From: DATKPE01 sp035524335
GTDB taxonomy: Bacteria > Bacteroidota > Ignavibacteria > UBA10030 > SZUA-254
NCBI GenBank assembly: GCA_035524335.1
Contig: DATKPE010000006.1
Span: forward strand, 1 to 39,841
Direction: 5' to 3'
DNA: 39,841 bases
The notes below the pieces were generated by a model. It had not been told where the DNA came from. It did not search any database and saw nothing but the letters and a program-made list of their open reading frames with translations. The translations under genes and the position numbers were made by a program. Shown in pieces: positions 39,720-39,841 of the stretch. Positions within the stretch are counted from its first letter, which is position 1, and every line of letters begins with the position of its first letter.

Positions 39720-39841
39720 TTTTTCTTTCATTCGAGAAAATTCTTCGGATGAATTCAGCCTTGGGTCCAAAGTTCAGAAGAAACCCCAATTCGATGTCCG
39801 TCGCTCTCAGATAATTCAGCAACTGTGCTTCATGTTCAGGC
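39706..39841 (-). CDS. Second GxxExxY protein, C-terminal part (runs off window)
   Basis: The 44 codons visible before the edge read PEHEAQLLNYLRATD... and end ERKISRE-stop. Compared with 39129-39272 there are only four base differences over about 120 bp, giving two amino-acid changes (R to K, D to E). Its stop is TAA instead of TGA because the repeat's TCATTCG reads TTATTCG here. It is therefore a recent tandem duplicate, apparently still coding. Confidence 0.85.
   Translation of the reverse strand, partial: PEHEAQLLNYLRATDIELGFLLNFGPKAEFIRRIFSNERKISRE

Noticed and set aside
39560..39814. Plus-strand protein with a repeated RIRVHSRLN phrase
   Set aside because: It is a translation of the DNA repeat units and then runs antisense through the second GxxExxY gene; no ribosome site.

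Overview
This window looks like a chromosomal segment of a GC-rich member of the Bacteroidota/Chlorobi–Ignavibacteria assemblage or a nearby candidate lineage. The placement is inferred. It rests on a type IX secretion C-terminal sorting domain of the FPNPFNP / YNxLGQ / SGVYFYRL kind (8812-12228), an ExbB-ExbD-ExbD-TonB-TonB cluster, a DUF3098-type membrane protein, GxxExxY proteins in repeats, and a promoter grammar (TTGnnn, 17 bp, TAYnTT) that fits the Bacteroidota TAnnTTTG core. There is no rRNA, prophage, insertion sequence or CRISPR array. Nearly all genes are ordinary core or semi-core genes, mostly on the minus strand.

Layout. 1-4127: a partial secreted protein, an SRAP DNA-crosslink repair protein, polyphosphate kinase 2 and a TRAP permease pair (DctQ, DctM) without a binding protein. 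4402-6335: a small zinc-ribbon protein, a two-gene unit with a divergent GvpL/GvpF-like protein, and tRNA-Ser(UGA). 6452-8394: a YpdA-like flavoprotein reductase and a lipoprotein. 8536-12228: a type IX-secreted protein behind a long structured leader. 12284-17691: tRNA-Thr(CGU), a 2[4Fe-4S] ferredoxin, YbaK deacylase, an alkyltransferase-like protein, class I fumarase and a K+-independent H+-pyrophosphatase.

17884-24435 is a compact nine-gene unit: STAS protein, ExbB, two ExbD, two TonB, a 72-residue membrane protein, a PstS-like lipoprotein and a TPR protein, closed by a good intrinsic terminator. It lies directly downstream of a histidine kinase/sigma-54 activator pair and a receiver-only protein (24730-28434). 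A sigma-54-like sequence lies ahead of the STAS gene, so the pair may control the TonB unit. 28617-32874 holds a possible 31-residue membrane peptide, a secreted TolB-propeller/amidohydrolase fusion, an orphan receiver protein and DUF3098. 32958-38973 is a run of six genes: an AtuA-like pair, prfB with its +1 frameshift, and a LolC/LolE/LolD lipoprotein exporter. 38991-39841 is a repeat region with one complete and one partial GxxExxY nuclease-fold gene; the gene ends lie inside the repeat units.

The most interesting points are the repeat-embedded GxxExxY duplication, the divergent GvpL/F protein with its N-terminal extension, the TonB/PstS/TPR unit beside a sigma-54 activator, the structured leader and upstream ORF before the type IX-secreted protein, and the uniform promoter pattern at sixteen sites. 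Positions and motifs were read by eye. Family assignments come from recognised motifs, not from searches.
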